Shown here: in pieces, positions 1 to 64,000 of the stretch
How the letters are laid out: each line of letters begins with the position of its first letter
Position numbering within the stretch: position 1 is the first letter of the stretch
NCBI GenBank assembly: GCA_020284085.1
Contig: JACEVL010000519.1
Location: 494,501-558,500 of the forward strand
Direction of reading: 5' to 3'
Origin: Aporrectodea caliginosa
Taxonomy: Eukaryota > Annelida > Clitellata > Crassiclitellata > Lumbricidae
Length of the DNA: 64,000 bases
The notes under the pieces: generated by a model
Told to the model about the DNA's origin: nothing
Database searches by the model: none
Seen by the model: only the letters and a program-made list of their open reading frames with translations
Position numbers and translations under genes: made by a program

Positions 1-412
1 AAAAATTTGAATATGATATTTAAAAACCCCAATTACCCACAAGAAATCGTTCTTGTGACAAGGGGATTCTGACAAGGTGCTTCTTTGAAAGCAGACTATG
101 AACAGTTTTAAATTTATGCATAAATATAATAAAAATAACTTAAGCAAAAGGTAGCACTAAGGAAGATCTAAACTCTCTTCAATAAACTACATAATACATT
201 TCTACTGTGTTTGTTGCATTTGATGAGTAGTTGCTTCTATTAACACTTTAACGACAAGCATGTATTAAAATGCACGGAAACTAACCCCTCTCTTCTTTAA
301 AGGATTAAACCATCCTATTTTTAATTTAGAGATTCCAACAGTTTGTCTCCAAGTAACCTTCCATTATGAACGAAGAGACTTGAAAAATATAACAATTGGA
401 AAATTGACTTAC
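1..412. other. intron downstream of D43
   Basis: No exon is recognisable here; the homologue of human exon 70 was looked for and not seen. The only feature is a degenerate piggyBac-like MITE at 240-308. Confidence 0.6.
240..308. mobile_element. piggyBac-like mini-MITE, degenerate copy
   Basis: Begins TTAACACTTTAACGACAAGC and ends TTTAAAGGATTAA with TTAA at both ends. It matches the family seen intact at 36185-36254, 50953-51023 and 61715-61785; the right half is diverged. Confidence 0.7.
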
Positions 413-63848
<63,436 letters not shown>

Positions 63849-64000
63849 CTATGCAATAAGACAGCAAAATATGTTGATCTGAATTATACTCCTTAAGATA
63901 ACAAATGTCTGGAAACAGACAGCCAACATTAATTTTAATGAGAACATTTACACACATCAACTAATTATTGTTTGTCTAGTGATAAAGCCCAGCCATTTTG

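Overview
The window is animal nuclear DNA. A single large spliced gene runs the whole length on the minus strand, with both ends outside the window. It is a dystrophin (DMD) orthologue. I can place 43 coding exons (named D1 to D43 in gene order, right to left) that join in one uninterrupted frame of 6,744 nt, or 2,248 codons. D1 to about D35 encode the spectrin-repeat rod, D35 to D37 the WW domain, D38 to D41 the EF-hand-like region, and D42 to D43 the ZZ zinc finger, where the window stops. The actin-binding N terminus lies to the right of the window and the coiled-coil C terminus to the left.

Exon sizes and phases match human DMD closely (human sizes recalled, not looked up). D19, D23, D27, D28, D36, D37, D38, D40, D41, D42 and D43 have the sizes of human exons 47, 50, 54, 55, 62, 63, 64, 66, 67, 68 and 69. 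The mid rod (D7 to D25) is rearranged relative to human. The genome is therefore a metazoan with conservative introns, but the divergence and the repeats point to a non-vertebrate, perhaps a marine deuterostome or lophotrochozoan. I cannot name the species.

The introns are a museum of mobile DNA. They hold CR1/L2-like and RTE-like LINE fragments with several kinds of 3' tail, at least four tRNA-derived SINE families, two non-autonomous Helitrons, four hAT elements (three with perfect 8-bp target duplications, one with a 7/8 match), about 70-bp piggyBac-like MITEs flanked by TTAA, an AT-rich foldback, and many micro- and minisatellites. The two largest introns (15214-27118 and 27309-38082) hold much of this.

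Region by region: 1-7.1 kb holds ZZ, EF and WW exons with small introns; 7.1-15.2 kb the last rod exons; 15.2-27.1 kb the intron equivalent to human intron 55, which contains a GC-richer stretch with a possible alternative first exon at 23990-24019; 27.1-38.1 kb the intron equivalent to human intron 54, with the foldback, a hAT with a nested LINE, a telomere-like tract and about 0.9 kb of CATC repeat; 38-64 kb a dense run of rod exons. I saw no second convincing host gene, no true tRNA or rRNA gene and no prokaryotic or viral system. The most unusual features are a splice acceptor amplified into a 46-bp tandem array beside D20, three GC-AG introns, a decayed partial duplicate of the ZZ exon, and the possible internal promoter exon.
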